From Omphalotus guepiniiformis (lineage: Eukaryota > Basidiomycota > Agaricomycetes > Agaricales > Omphalotaceae), in the NCBI GenBank assembly GCA_028554645.1, contig JAQOOI010000018.1, forward strand, positions 868,001 through 932,000: DNA of 64,000 nucleotides, given 5' to 3'. Shown here piece by piece: positions 9,801-23,297 of this stretch. Under the pieces are notes generated by a model. That model was not told the origin of the DNA. It was given only the letters and a program-made list of their open reading frames with translations, and did no database searches. A program made the position numbers and the translations under genes. Every line of letters begins with the position of its first letter. The stretch's first letter is position 1.

Positions 9801-12574
9801 CTTCCTATCCAGGCTATTCGACTGATAACTGATCCTGCTGTGGATTTTGTCGCATTTTTGTTAACAGATGTTGTCTTCCCACCATATTTGCGGATGGCGA
9901 AGCAAGTTGGGCAGTGGTTTTTGACCTTCACATTCTGGATTATCGCTAAGGTTCTGGGTACGGTCAAGGCAGGGAAAGCAAGAGACGCTTGTCTGGCTAC
10001 GGTAAGTATTTTGTTGCGCGTCGTTCCTATGTTCCACAGTTTGAGGCCTCTTTCCAGTACTCTCTCGTTGAAGATTTAGCAAAACGCCCGATGGAACTTC
10101 TTGGACTCCCAGGTGCATCGGTGGAGATAGCTTCGCCTCCACCTCCGACGCCTACAAGTTTCGCTTCCGATGTATCATTCATCTCAAATCTCGTGCCAGA
10201 GTTTGTCTTGGATGCTGCTGAGCCTTACTTCGCACCGCTGGGAAAGGAAGTGAGGAGTGGGTCTGCTAAACTTCGCGAAACGTGGACGCAGTTGGCACTT
10301 GGCCAAGGACCGGGCGAAAGAGTGTTTTCGGTTGCACTCGGATACTGCATGGTTGCCTTTGTTTTGATGCTGTATCTGAATATCTTGACCGTTGGCAATG
10401 TCAGGACTGCTGGGAGGGCAGTCAGGACAGCCGTAAGACAGCAGCTACTCGTGCTCAAGGTATTCCTTTCCTGTATCCGCCCAATACTGTTATTGATGAT
10501 TTTCTGTTATAGGTTGCGACATTCATCTTCATAGAACTTGTGACCTTCCCGTTGGGATGCGGCGTCGTATTGGACTTTTGTACGATATGGCTCTTCCCGG
10601 GGTCGACTCTTGTGTCGAGGACGTCATTCCTATATCAAGCTCCACTTACCGCTATATTCTATCATTGGGTCGCGGGGACAATGTTCATGTGGGTCGACTA
10701 CTTGCACTTTGTCATTGCATTATTCCTTATGATCTCAATCTCAACATGTACTCATTCGCGGTCTTATTGTCAGGCTGTCGTAGTGTCATGCGTTCAGGCG
10801 CAATGTGGTTCATTAAAGACCCTCAGGATCAAAACTCGCACCCCATACGCGACATCCTAGATAGGCCGGCGTTGATTCAACTACGAAAAATCTGTGTTAG
10901 CGGGGTGATGTACTCGTTTGTGGTGGCCTGTACTGTGGGGAGCATCGCTGCTCTTCTAGTGATTGGCAACAAGATTGTGCTTCCATTCCGCTGGAAAACC
11001 AGGTTTGCCACGCGCTCCTTATTTGCAACATTCGGTCTGTCTGATAAGTCAGCTTTAGGGAACCTCTGTCGAATGTACCTGTTGACCTGCTCTTCCTTCA
11101 CCTCGTTCTACCGTATACGATGTCCTATTTCCGACCCCGTAAGAGTCTGAAAAAGATAGCGACCGCCGTTTGGAAAGCTCTTGCCAGAAGGCTACGTCTG
11201 ACGTCCTACTTTTTCGGTGGACGCCACGGGGAAGAAGAGCACACTCTCCGTAATTGGTCTTTCAAAGCTCTCATTCATGGTCCCAGTCCCAGTACTGAGG
11301 CACTTGCCGCCGACTACGATGGTACCTTCAGGCGTGTACCAGCCACGGATGACATTGCGATACCGAGAGAGATGCGTGCCACTGTTGCGGTGACATCTAC
11401 GGGCGAAGCAGTTGACGACGCTGCTCGTAACTTGATGGAACAACAAGACGCTGAAACGATCAAGGCTAAGCGCAACATTAAACATGACTTCACAATTGTG
11501 TACATCCCACCGCACTTCAAACAGAGACTATTTCTTTTTGTCGTTACTCTGTGGACCATGGGGGCAATATGCTTGGGTGTGGCTGTAGCTTTGCCGATCC
11601 TTCTCGGGCGAGGGTTTTTCGGGGTTGTGTTCAAAGGAAAAAGAGAAGTGCACGATGGATATTCTATCCTTATCGGATTCTATATGCTCTGGGGTTGCTG
11701 GATCGTCGGGAGGGCTATCGATCGTCTAGATAAAAGAAGGCAGAGACGAGGCCACGAGGGGCCGCGTGCTTCGCTATGGTGGCTTGTGGTGAGGAGAGGT
11801 CTAGTATGGATGGTCAAAGCTCTATATATGTCCCTATTCTTGGGCGTGGTCATCCCTGCGCTGGTCGGCATTGTGGTCGAATTGTACTTGGTCTTGCCCT
11901 TGAAGCTCGTTATAAACAAGGACATCATCGTACCAAGAATACGGGTTCTGGATTGCTGGGCAATGGGGCTCTTGTACATGAAAATAGCTATGAGAGCTTC
12001 GAGGAGACAAGCACATAACCCCATTTCGAGAGGAATCCAAAACGTTTGTGCCTTGATCGTTTCTTCTTGACTCCTTTGCTGACATTGTGTTGCAGATCAA
12101 GCGCAATGGATGGACACATCCAGACCCAATCAATGCTACTAAAGAAGTGATAGCTCCTGTAACAGGAGGTTTGCTAGGAATGACCCTGCTCCCTGGCTTT
12201 ACATTTTATGGCCTCAAGTATCTCTTCCCTGCTATCTCGCGCGGCGTCGACGACAGGTTCATATGTGCGTCATTCAAATTGGTTGAAATTCCGATTTTAG
12301 TGTTTTGACGCTGTCTACAGTCACGCATGTCTATCCTGGTATCTTCTGCTTGGCGGGACTGACACATGTCTTCGTCATGCTGAACGATATGCTAGGATCC
12401 TGGTCGCAGACGGTCAGGGATAAGGAGTTTTTGGTAGAGATGAGACTGAAGAATCATGATCCAGAGGCAGGTATGGGGAAGCTACTCACTAACGTTCATC
12501 CAAGCTTGCAGAGCGATGTCCTGGAGCATGGCTTCAGGCAGGCGAATGCAGATGATCCCGAAGAAGTCAACTGA
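6887..12574 (+). CDS. DOA10: Doa10/SSM4/MARCH6-type ER E3 ubiquitin ligase
   Basis: Multi-spanning ER/nuclear-envelope ubiquitin ligase of the ERAD-C pathway. The first exons (6887..6908, 6968..7064, 7125..7198) encode an N-terminal RING-CH finger (C4HC3). Its parts run DTCRICSAPAEPDQPLFHPC, then CKCSGTIRYIHQDCL, then CDLCKHQYAF, and the typical continuation VYAPDMPS follows. Next come several hydrophobic segments (for example MMLLGLRAIAVTVVWLAVVP) and a long charged cytosolic region rich in Glu/Asp (8940-9290). The conserved C-terminal membrane half follows, including the TEB4/Doa10 block FIFIELVTFPLGCGVVLDFC. The frame crosses many short introns; the exon 7485..9514 is the largest. The protein ends about 12574 with a hydrophilic tail after NDMLGSW. 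RING Cys/His residues are all present, so it should be active with Ubc6/Ubc7-type E2 enzymes. The length (roughly 1.6 thousand residues) exceeds the yeast protein mainly through the acidic/Ser-rich insert. Start chosen because it is the only ATG that splices into the RING. Confidence 0.9.
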
Positions 12575-15500
12575 ATATTTGATACCATAACATAATGTGG
12601 CCCTTGTATAAAGCAGTAACTATAATTCTTGCATCTATGAGCTCGTCAACTGGTGACTTACTATCGCCAATGATAGTGTAAAAAAGTATAGTGTAACTTG
12701 GAAGTGTTGCTGTCGGAAGTTTGGAAGACTGCAGCATGTGACCGTGGTTACACTATTTGGGCGCCAAAAGCAACAGTTACATAGGCCTTAGGCCTAAAGT
12801 CCTTTTCTCTGTGACCTTTGACGCGACCACGAGAATGTCCTCTTATTACACAGAGGCGTGGCTCCATCCTCTCTGACAGCTCGATGCCCGAATGTGAGAG
12901 GCAGGAGTCGACGGATCCTGCCAATGCAGAATGGCGTTTGCGACTCACCGCGGCTACAGCTTGTGATCATACACACACTTGGTCTTGCAAGATTCTGCTT
13001 TCTCCTCCGATCACTCAGATATTCATGTTGCTGAATTCTGACCCAAACTAGCTCTAGCTTCGTTGCGAATCTGACTGTGTTGTGCACCGCGGCCTGCAAT
13101 TTAATTTGATACATGCGAAATTCGAGCTATTGAAATCGCAGAAACGGTAAAACTTCGAACTCTTGGATCCTGCGTAAGGAGCTGAGTTCCTACCTGCTGT
13201 ATTTGGAAACTCTGCTGAAAGGCCGCATGAAGCATACGACCCTCGGCCAAGGAGTGCAGCCTTCTGATAGAATAACGCAAAGCCCTGGATTGAGAACCTG
13301 ATTTTCTCGGGCTTTTCCTCACGCGAAAAATAGAATACACACTCAAGCCTTATCTCACTCCAGCCTTATCTCGCCTCGATGTTGTCGTGATGTGTGTTCC
13401 TGCTTGTTTCCCGAGCCTACTTCAATGTCGAAACGGAACCACGGAGAGGTTGCAAAGGGTTGCAAGGGGCTGGCCATTCATGCTCTTATACCGGCATCCT
13501 CTCACGTTCTAGGGCTACACGTTAGCAATGCAGTGGCCGGCTGGGACCCACAACAGCATTGCATGAAAATTATTGCCAAGGAAAGTCTTTCAGTTTGTCG
13601 GCGCACCTTTTGTTGAGATTATTGTGTAGGCGTCAACGGCAGGTACACATCATGATCTATGAAGAGGCCTACTTGGATTCTTTGGAAATCCTTACCTCTT
13701 CAAATCGTTGTCGGTGTCAGGCAACTAAAATGAATAAAACTTGATGTATGTAGGCCTGACATCTCTTTCGTTTGAATGCCTTTACTACTCAGTCTGATTT
13801 AAGTCCCGGCGTGCATTCGGGTCAACAGGTCCTGTTTCCGAGTTTGTGGTGTGGTTGTAGAGATTGCCACTTCGTGGGCTAAGCTCTAGCGAAGAACTGG
13901 CTCGCAGGTGTTTTGAAGTTTCAGGTCAAGTCACTTGTACTGCTTCAGTTGCAAAGATACCTCGAACCGGCTCAGAGCTGCTAGTTGACGTCAGTCATTG
14001 GCCCGGGTTTGCGGTGGATAGAGTCACGGTGATCTGTGCCATTGCTCTTGGTCGGATACCCCAGGCGCAACTGCCTAAGCAAGTACGTCCCTGACTCTAT
14101 GCCATGTCAACCTCCGCGTTCGAGAGCGCGTGAGCATGAGCAGTCACTGAATTATCGGCTCGTGGTATCTGACATGACTATAGCTCAGCCTTCGCTACGC
14201 AGTGTTACAGTAAATGGCATTCAATTGGTTGAATGAAGTGGGACGGCCCTTTTTAGGACGTGAATTCTGTCAACTCAAAGGGATTCCATCACAGTGCAGC
14301 ATTTCAGATACCTAGACAGAGAAGCCACAATTCATACATCGAAGTCTCGATAGTATATTCAAAGGTATAACACACCGTCAAATCAACGACGCACTATACT
14401 CTTCGCCGCAGAAGGGGAGCAAAGGTGGATGGGCGCCCCGGGCCTCTGCCACTCTGTTGTATTGTAGCGCCACAGTTACGATCGAGGGGAAATCAAGCCA
14501 TCCTCCAAATCTTGATCAAGAACCGGTGTATAGGAGCATGCATGATGGTTGGACTAGGACAAGTGATATGACACAAAAGCGGCGTTTTATTCTGGTTAGT
14601 CTGTGTCAACACTGACTCGCTTTCCATTTCTTCAATAGCTCCAGACTTTGTTCCTGACGCAACTCGGAAAGTAATTCGGAACACCCGAGTCTTCGAAGAA
14701 CCCTCGAATTTCAAGGCGCTGTATCAGGGTTGGGACATAGAAGGAAAGGGAAAGAAGCAGATAGTAGAGATGTTGACGTGAGGACCTTCGACCTGTGCAT
14801 TACTATCAGTTTGCAAGATTCTAATCTGTTGAGACAATGGACTCACAGTCACCATTCAGGCAAGACAAGATAGTATAGTATAACCCACCCTAGAGTCCTG
14901 AACGCTGTCGGAAACTGGACAATTCATCTCGCCAATTACAACGATCATCGCAACAAGAAGAGTCAAGACTTTGAAAGATATGTTTCCCCATTTGCACGCG
15001 TGAGTCAAGCAACGAGGTTCTTAAGCCTCATGATCAACTTTGGCGCAGAGTTACCCAAACAACAAGTCCAAGTGCTCAGCATTGGCACTGGCACTTGTAT
15101 GAAAGCCTGCTGGTACATGCGCTATGCACAATCATTTCAAGGGTGTATACATGTGTGTTGGAAGGGTCAGAAAAAGATCACGGGTTTCGAGAGATGCTCC
15201 GTCGGAAGGTATCGTCATCACCGTCACAGCCTGTGCTGGGGACCGAAATTTCTCATTGCAGCAAGGCGAGACTGTAGGGGTGACGTCTAAGATCTGCACT
15301 ATGGGAGTGATATGTAGCTGGTAGGCACAGGAAACCCGGTCCATTCGGAAAATGCAGATAAGTACACAAAAGACGACATTTGTTTAACCCATTGAGTTGA
15401 TTGTAGCATGCTGAGAGACCTCACCACAACAACGGGGTTGACAAAAGTACTCTGATGATCACACGTAAGACGAAAGGTAAAACGAGAGGAAGAAACTGTT

Positions 15501-18500
15501 CATGTTACAATTCTCTTCTCTCCACAAGCGATGCCTTGGAAGCGAAGCTGAATAGCGATTAGAAGTGAAACCCGCGTTGAGATCAAAGTCTTTCAGTAAA
15601 AACACCACGGCTTCTCGGTCGCATGCCAAACGGGTATGGTTTTGTCCTAAACACCGCCGCGTCCATCGCTGAAAACACGGGACGATGCCCATCCCCAGTC
15701 AATAGAACGCACCGACCATGAGGTGGATGGTCAAAGGTCGGCCAGACAGACGTGCGAATGTGAATCGAAAGATTTATAGTCAACAAACCCGTAAACCTGT
15801 GCCCAATTTTAATTTGAGCATAGAAGAAGAATCAACGCCGAGTTCAGTGCCAGGAAACATGTAACCAGGTCAGTCGGGAGTGTTCAGAACCTGCCACACA
15901 AAGGCAAGCGATGCAGGCTATTCCTAAGGTTCCACACACCTTGCATACAACGCGACTGCATAGCAGTCTGGGCCTGAGAGCCCTTAAAGTTCATACTGAC
16001 AGATTCTACAGTGCAATGGTTGAAACAACTCTTTCCTGTATTTCGTAGAATGGTTACAATTTTTTTACCAAGGTGATTGAGCTGCGAGCATGCTTCCTGT
16101 CACCAGTATTGATGACGGTGCGTCCGTCATGCAAAGCAAGATGATTGTATCATAAGTTTGCAATGGCCTGCATCTAAATTTCAGGTGACAGACTCCTCCA
16201 TGGCTCGAAAAGGTATCTTGATTGGATCCATCCCGCAAGCCCTTGATATGTTTATTCAAGTGTAAGAGAATTGAATGGTGTAGGAAATGACAACATACTT
16301 TCTGAACACCATTGATCGGAAAGACTGCAGGAGTGGAGAACACCCTTATCGTGAGAAGTCCTCGAGCCCTCAGAGTCGATATTAATCCAGTGCCACTTTT
16401 TTATGTAACAGTGAATGTCCCCAGTAAGTTCACGGTTCAATCAGTGGTTGGCGGGGACTTGAAGTCTAGCATGCCAGCCTGAGGGAGACTTCGTATGCTG
16501 AGAGTTACGTCCATACATCTACTTCCGGAGGTATATGAAGCAAGTCCTGTCCATCAGCGGAGCACAGTGACAAAGTACCTAGGGTGAATATATCAGTACG
16601 ATAGATAGTTTGTCACCGCAGGAATGCTTGAAGTACTATGCGTGGTTCCAGGATTGTTCTTAGTGGGAGTATCAGCCATTGTAGTCACCTCAGTCGTGAC
16701 GTACGTAGTACCGCAGCACGAGGAAGAATGTCCATTGGTAACAGATTGAAGGCGGAAGACGTTCAATACAGGCTCATCTCAGTCTGAGGTCGCACTGGCC
16801 GCTGACTCAGCTTCAAGAACGATACTCACGTGATCGTTTACTGTTATACTGTAACCTCAGCCTCAGTTTGAGAAATGTGGTGAACTTCTCATCAGTCAAT
16901 TGGTGGGTACTCGCTTCAGCTTACTCGGAAAGCATCCACATGAATATCTCCATCAGTTCCAAGGGTTACTGTCCTGCTGGATATTGTGAATATCAATCGT
17001 TGCTCTAAAATGGTACAGATCAATACATTTTCCTCTAATCTGACATTTGTTCATAAGTTGTGAGTCAATGCCTGACGCATTCTGACGCACAGTACTTCAG
17101 CGCTGTCAGCGCTCACACCGACGTACAGCACACCCGACATACAGCCCACATGGTATCCCGGTCGCAGATGCTTCGAAGAAGTGAATGATGCCGTCTCGAA
17201 ACATTGATTCAAAACGGAAGTATCTACGTGAACAACTCGCTCTCCATTGGGCAGTCTTGAACCTCTGTATGGGGACCCAAGCGCCAGCATACTGTGACAG
17301 GAAAATCTGTTCCATAAGCTCCAAAGGCATGTGTTTTACCAGTTATAATTGACTAGGAAAAAATGCATCAAGCAGAGGATCAACAAGTGCATTTGAAGTA
17401 TGGCGTTCTCGGGAGAAGGCCGAGTGCAACAGCCCGGTGAGGTTGTAGATGACATTCTTCCGAGTTCATGCATTGAAATTTATCATGTTTTTTTCCATTA
17501 GATCGTTTCAAGTCTGGTCGACTGCGGCTGATGAAGCTTCTGGGCAAGGAATGACTTGAAGATCACGAAGTCAAATTAGGACAGGCGCTATTAAAATATC
17601 ATGTGCTGACAAGCACACTGCCCTCGCTGCTTCGGCGTCCAACTGGTCTCAAGGAAGTAGACGTGTTGATCCTTTTGTATCTCGTCCGCTCCCGCATTCA
17701 GCCTTCAAATGGATAAATGCGCTTCGAGTCAGTCTTCTTGTGATCGAGGACCAAGGAGTAAAGATTCGGAGCTCTCCAATGGATGAATGTGCGCAAGTAA
17801 TGAAGCCTGCACTTCTAGTATAACTTAATGACCGGCTCGTTCTAGAGTCCAGACCTCTCCTGTGAAGGAATCAAATCATTGATCAACGCGTGCCACGGGC
17901 TTTGGTACCTTTGTCCAAGTATTTCTTGAGGCTTTCCATAATGCAATCAAGATCTTGGTTGCTGACATTCCACATTGACATAGATCGACACTTGCTGCAT
18001 TCATCCTCGTAACCTCATGTCTTCGTACCCTCTTGCCGCACGGGCACATGAATGTATGAGAATGACACCCTGTCTCATGAATCATGTACTCATCATTCAA
18101 ATGGCTGGCAACATCCAACTGAATGAGAAGACCACATCAGTCCGATGAATTCGAAAGACAGTGTGACTCTGTTCCTGCTCATGTTGCCGACTTTAGGATG
18201 ATATCCGAGAGGATTCGGGGCATGCCTAGTTCGTTGGCGGCATGCGAACCTTCGTGAAGGGATTCAATTCTGTAGCATTACCGCAACCCTCCGCGCCACT
18301 TCAGTACGTACCCGTGTGCAATTCGTGTCGTCACCATCGCATCTGACTGGCGGCCGACGGGGAATCAACAATAGTGACGCGGTACTTCAAAGCCAACTTT
18401 GAAAGAGTTCCTTGAAACATATCAACGCTTCCGTTTGGCTTTTCTACAAATTGAACACAGTCGTTTACATACATGACATAGATCAAGCGCCCGGCTTTTC

Positions 18501-19291
18501 ACTCCAGCCAGCATTTCAATTACTCCTACAACAGGTTTACAAGATGCCGAGCGTGAGGGGCGTGGTAAATCCACGGAGAAGAGTATGTATGTCATGGTGG
18601 TCTTGTTTCGACTGGGAAACAGAAGGCGCGCCATAGAGCGGCATGCGCTGCGACCATGCGCTCAAAGATCAGAGAATCTTGAAGAATTTGAAGCATACCG
18701 TACGGCGGAAGAGTGTCGTATACGTGGGAGAGAATCTTATTCAGGATCTTAACACTTTCATCATGATCATGGCATTACAGCCTCCTTGACCTTGGCTCAT
18801 TTCTTCCTTTTGTTTGAGTCCGAATCTCTTTACTCTATATTGATGCGCCCTTTCGTCATATCAAGAAGACGGAGATCACAACTCGATCATATATCACATA
18901 AGTTTGATAGGAAAGCAGTAAAACTTTAGCGCTACGCATACTACACGTATGTAGGTACCTATTGATACTTCTGTACTTTTGATAGAACCATGAGTCGGCG
19001 GCTAGTGTCCAACCAATGGCAGAGTCCAAAAAAATGAAGGCGAAAAGGGGGGGCGTACAACCATTCTAAAGAACGGGAAAGGTATAGATGATAAGTAGAT
19101 GATGAATGAACGAAATGATGCGACGATAGCGGGAATAAAGAGCAACTCGAATAACACTATGCTACAGCAGCGAGACAAAGAGGAGGTAGCGACGAACATT
19201 CACTTCTAGAAATGGCAAAGGCAAAACTAGAAAATCAAACGTGTCAGAATAACATGCAGAACGTCTGAAACGATAATGGGACTTACTCGGG
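12575..19291. other. 6.7-kb gene-poor region
   Basis: No ORF longer than about 107 codons and no splice-joined model with a recognisable domain. A weak minus-strand F-box-like start (MPLELMEQIF, at 17330 downwards) is the only protein hint. No transposase, reverse transcriptase, terminal repeat or RNA gene could be recognised. The first few hundred bases are the DOA10 3' flank and the last few hundred the MYND gene 3' flank. Confidence 0.45.
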
Positions 19292-20021
19292 TTATTTGTA
19301 CGCGAGGAAGTAGGCCGAGAGGGCGGGAAGATCGTTTGGACTGGCATCTGTATAGCCTTGACGTCTGGATCCGTTGTACTTCAAGACAACGACTGCCCCG
19401 CACCAGGGCTTGGGAGCGGAACCACAGGTGATGTTGTAAATAGACCGGTTCACGGGAGAAGATCTCTGGAGTGCGGTGGGAGAGTACCAGAGATGAAGAG
19501 GGAACCGTAGAGTTTCGCCATTGAGACCCTGAGTCAGGACAATGCCTTCAGTGAGTCCATCGGGGAAGAAGGATTGAAGCATTGGCATTGGACACATCCC
19601 ATGGGACGATCGTGGCGCTGGTCGGCAATTCACTTGGGTAGTGGTCCATCGTTCTAGAAGAACCAAAAATTAGCCTCGAGAAGTACTTACGCGACCGCGA
19701 ACAAACGTACCGGCTTCTGGGGCGAACAAGATTGCAGTCACGCTGACGTATTGTGGCTCAGCGGGAGGTGGTGTCGCGATCATGTTATACCCAGAGGCAT
19801 TGTGAGAGGCAGGTATGCATTCCCTACGATGGCGAGACCAGTCCTATAGAATTGAATAAGGCGCGTCAGAAGAGAAACACGGCCCCATGATCGTGTGTAA
19901 CACGTACACTATTCAGATGCTCCGGACAGCAATACCAAGCACTCTGACAACGAGAGCACCACATCGAAGTCGGATTGCCGCACAAAGTGCAGGCCTGGTT
20001 AATAGCGTGTGCAGCTTGCAT
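19292..20021 (-). CDS. MYND zinc-finger protein
   Basis: Three-exon gene (20021..19908, 19843..19711, 19653..19292) for a 202-residue protein. The N-terminal third is a MYND finger: CTLCGN, then MWCSRCQSAWYCCPEHLNS, then DWSRHRRECI, giving the Cys and His ligands in order (residues about 11-52). MYND fingers bind proline-rich peptides and mediate protein-protein contacts. The remaining 150 residues (GMCPMPMLQSFF, PLHLWYSP, PWCGAVVVLKYNGSR) match no enzyme I know, and no SET domain is present. Such short MYND proteins are numerous in Agaricomycetes and mostly unstudied. All splice junctions are canonical and in frame. The gene diverges from Y14 over a 690-base shared upstream region. Confidence 0.8.
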
Positions 20022-20712
20022 TGTTATAGTGAGCAAGTAAAAAGGAGGGTATCAAAACGATAGTGGGGTGTACTTGAGGTTGAACATCATTTCTGTGTGC
20101 CGTTTTTAAGTCCGTCCAAACGAGCAACTCGCAAGCTCGCTTGGTTCACATGCAAACAACGTGATTTCTTTTTTCAAACTGAAAAGATCCAGATCTGTAT
20201 GATTCAAAACCTCTACAATCCAGGCACGATTTCCGGAGTGGACTTTCGTGACGAGTTGTTCAGAAATAAACATCGCTTGCACGATGTGTGATTCACGTCC
20301 GTCACAATTGCACACACTGACAGTGAACGGTGTAAGTATCTGGAGCTACACCGAAGCGTCAAAGGGGTCTTGAATTATTGCCAAGATGGCTGTTTCACGA
20401 GAATCAACTAGTACCGGTTCGAAAGAACATTCAGACCTTTTGTCATGATGAGAAGGTTGAGATAAAAGGGAAGAGGATCAGAGATCGACTCTGAGAATGG
20501 AGTAGAGGATGGGAATATGGGTTTCCGAGCCACATGAAATGTCAACATTTTTGCATAAAAGAGGGGAAAAAAGGTTGAAAAAGAAAAAGAAACCGGAAAT
20601 ATGTTTCTTACATAAGGCTTTGGGACCCCGGACACTAGGCGCTGCTAGGCGGGCACTTTGTGACTATGGCTCGTGACAAGGTGTTACGTGCGCGTTCGAA
20701 TCTACGTTAACC
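20022..20712. other. Divergent promoter region, MYND / Y14
   Basis: About 690 bases between two divergent genes. It contains only short unsupported ORFs. It presumably carries both promoters; no clear TATA box seen. Confidence 0.45.
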
Positions 20713-21436
20713 ATGTCTGACGATGAAATGAATATAGATGAGGGTATGTCCTTTGTTTCGCATTAGGAATCAAATCTTAGTGTCCTTCTTTAGTGGCGGC
20801 TGGCGGAGCAGTTCGGAGAAGAGGAAGAGGTTTTCAAAATTCTGGTATGCAATCGAAATTGCCATCTAATTGCTTGTGCTGACAATACTTACCATTGGAT
20901 CCTAGGGGATAATGAAGCACCTACAGGAGGAGCTGAACCAACATATGATCGTGTCGAGTCTTCGCACATGAAAGACACGGATACTAGAGCTGCACGATGT
21001 GAGTGCTATTCCCTGTCGAACGATCGCTTTTATTAACGCGAAGCATGGCATATAGCTGTCGAGGGATGGATCGTGTTGGTGACAAATGTACACGAAGAAG
21101 CTACGGAAGAGGAGGTTACCGACAAATTTGCTGAATTCGGCGAAATAAAAAACCTTCACCTGAACCTCGACCGAAGGACAGGTTATGTGAAGGTATGTCC
21201 TCATACTGGTTGCGATCCCGCTCCAACCTCATGGTACCCCCCTCATTCTCAAGGGTTATGCTCTTGTCGAGTATGAAACGATGACGGAGGCTCAGGCAGC
21301 AATTGACGGTGCATCGGGTACTCAGTTATTAGAGCAAACCATTCATTGTGACTACGCGTTCGTACGGCCTCCACCGTCTGGCCCAAAGAAGGGCAGAGGG
21401 CCTCGTGGTCGTAGTGCAAGTCCTCGTCGTCGTTAA
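20713..21436 (+). CDS. Y14: RNA-binding protein Y14/RBM8A (exon junction complex core)
   Basis: Five exons (20713..20743, 20794..20844, 20906..20998, 21056..21192, 21254..21436) encode 164 residues, the usual size for Y14. An acidic N-terminus and RRRGRG patch precede a single RRM. In it RNP2 is WIVLVTNV and RNP1 is [12 protein letters not shown], followed by the family signature ending DYAFVRPP. The tail is Arg/Ser-Arg-rich (SPRRR). Y14 pairs with Mago on spliced mRNA as part of the exon junction complex with eIF4A3 and acts in mRNA export and surveillance. In Y14 the RRM sheet binds Mago rather than RNA. The HP1 gene starts only 175 bases downstream on the same strand. Confidence 0.93.
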
Positions 21437-21610
21437 TCATAAAACATTTGCTTTCTTGTCTTGCAATTTATCATTCATGTAGGCTTAGTGTAATTGAAAG
21501 TTTGTGTTGGTCTGTTTGTTACCCACGGTCTTTGCTACCAACCAGTGCACCGCCAGTCTTGAGCGACTCCGTCTCGTCTCTTTGTGTGCGTTCTCATTTT
21601 CACGGAGGGG

Positions 21611-22659
21611 ATGGCGAGATCAGCGTCTGTAAGCGACAACGAAGCAAATGGCCATGGCACGCGAACACCTGCGAAGGATGTCGATATGGATCCCGAAAGC
21701 GAGGACGCAGTTGGAGAAGAGGAAGAGGAAGAGCAGGAAGAAGAGTATGAAATTGAGGAGATCCTTGACGCTCAACGCGGTCAGTTTGGGGAGGTATACA
21801 ACATTCGAGCATCTCGCTTTCGGAAAACGCGCCTTTGACTCTCGTGTTTCATAGGGAAGATGGGGCTACTTTGTGAAGTGGAAGGGCTACGGGCCCGAAG
21901 AGAACTCATGGGTTGACGAGCAAGACGCCGGGTACGTGTTTTGTTTAACTGTGCTTTGCTTGCGACTTCTCTAACTGAATTGGTCGGACAGAAATGCGCA
22001 TGACTTGATCAAAGCGTATTGGAATCGAAAGAAGGAAAAGGAAAAGAAAGCTCCTCGCAAGTCCGGCGAAAAACCAGCGGCTAGAAAGCCCCGCAAATCT
22101 AGCGCTACTGAAACCCCAGAGCCGACGTCCGTCGCACGAAAACGCGGTCGAAAGTCACAAGTGACTGAAATACAGTCGGATGATGAGGAAGTAAAAAATA
22201 CAAAGAAACAGAAGAAAGCGGAGAACAGGACAACGTCTGTGGATTCTGATGATATCGTCATGGTAGAAGACCAGGAAGACAGAGTGGGTGATATGAAGGA
22301 CATGAAAAAATACATGCGAAGAGAGTCTTGGGAGGATTTGGTGGAGAGAATCGATACCGTTGAGAAGGCGGAAAAGGGTAACGAGCTTATCGTGTACTTC
22401 AGATTGTGAGTGTCCTTCATTGTGTTAGTCCTATTGCTCAGATAACGATTTTGCTCAGGACTGCGGAAAATGGCGGAGGTCGCATTCGATTGAATTCGTC
22501 AATTTGCAGTCAGAAATTCCCTCAGAAGGTGAGAGTGGACATCGACTCGGGGATGTGCATCACTAACGAGAAAGCGCGAAATGATAGATGCTGAAGTTCT
22601 ACGAGTCTAATCTCAGGTGGAAAGAGGCAGAAGTAGACGTCGAGGAGATGGTTTCGTGA
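21611..22659 (+). CDS. HP1: HP1-type chromodomain / chromoshadow protein
   Basis: Five exons (21611..21793, 21855..21931, 21992..22405, 22459..22528, 22588..22659) give 271 residues. An acidic stretch leads into a chromodomain: EYEIEEILDAQRG, GRWGYFVKWKGYGPEENSWV, AHDLIKAYW. It has the three aromatic-cage positions (Y of EYEIE, W of VKWKGY and the F/Y nearby) used to bind methylated histone H3K9. A basic, Ser/Lys-rich hinge with KKRK-like patches follows. The chromoshadow domain is near the end (SWEDLVERIDTVEKA, ELIVYFRL, CSQKFPQKMLKFYESNLRW). This is the architecture of HP1/Swi6, a heterochromatin protein that dimerises through the shadow domain. An in-frame ATG at 21584 is possible, but the one at 21611 gives the conventional N-terminus. 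Confidence 0.9.
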
Positions 22660-23297
22660 TTTACTCACCCTCTTTGCTTTTCAATTGTTTCTGCCGCTCC
22701 GTCGTTCATTCATCCTTGTTTTTTCAGTGCTCTTGTTGTAAATATTTTCGTGGTTGGTCCCCGATTTTTCTTGTTGATGTTAAAAATTGGCGAAAAAAAC
22801 AAAAGACACCAAATTCAACCTACTGTGTAGCAAGGCTTCCCAAGTACCTCAATGCCCCCCCGTCGCCAGGGTTCGCGAGGGCTCTAGTCTTCTTAGATAT
22901 GGGCAAGATTCCGTAGATCTGCAGGCGGTGCAAGTGTATCTCAGTGATGTTTGAAGCGACGGCCACAAGAACCCTCGGTCACAAAGTGGGTTGCTTAGCT
23001 TGCGAGCGGAGGTGAACTTGAACCCGTAGAACTCGGTGCCGGAATTCTTTATTTCTTTTTAGACTGAGGGCCGATCTTTATAAGCGTCAATAGGCTATAA
23101 GTAGTGTTTGACCTGCGTTTGGCCATGCAAGACATCGATTTTAACCGAATAGACTTTCCGAGGTTCTGCATAGAAAACTGACTTGACCATCTTTTCCATG
23201 TTTTTTTGGACAATATGGTAAGTATTTTCTCCGTCCTTGCGGTCGCAAATTCACGCTAATCCGCCACAAGGTCACGAAACTAACATATTCACATTAA
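22660..23297. other. Intergenic after HP1
   Basis: 3' flank of the HP1 gene followed by sequence with no supported gene or RNA. Confidence 0.45.

Noticed and set aside
17106..17330. F-box protein gene
   Set aside because: Only a ten-residue similarity (PLELMEQIF) at an ORF start; the rest does not match an F-box.
17876..18118. Cys-rich minus-strand ORF as a zinc-finger protein
   Set aside because: CPCGKRV and CQCGM do not form a known ligand spacing, and the ORF is short.
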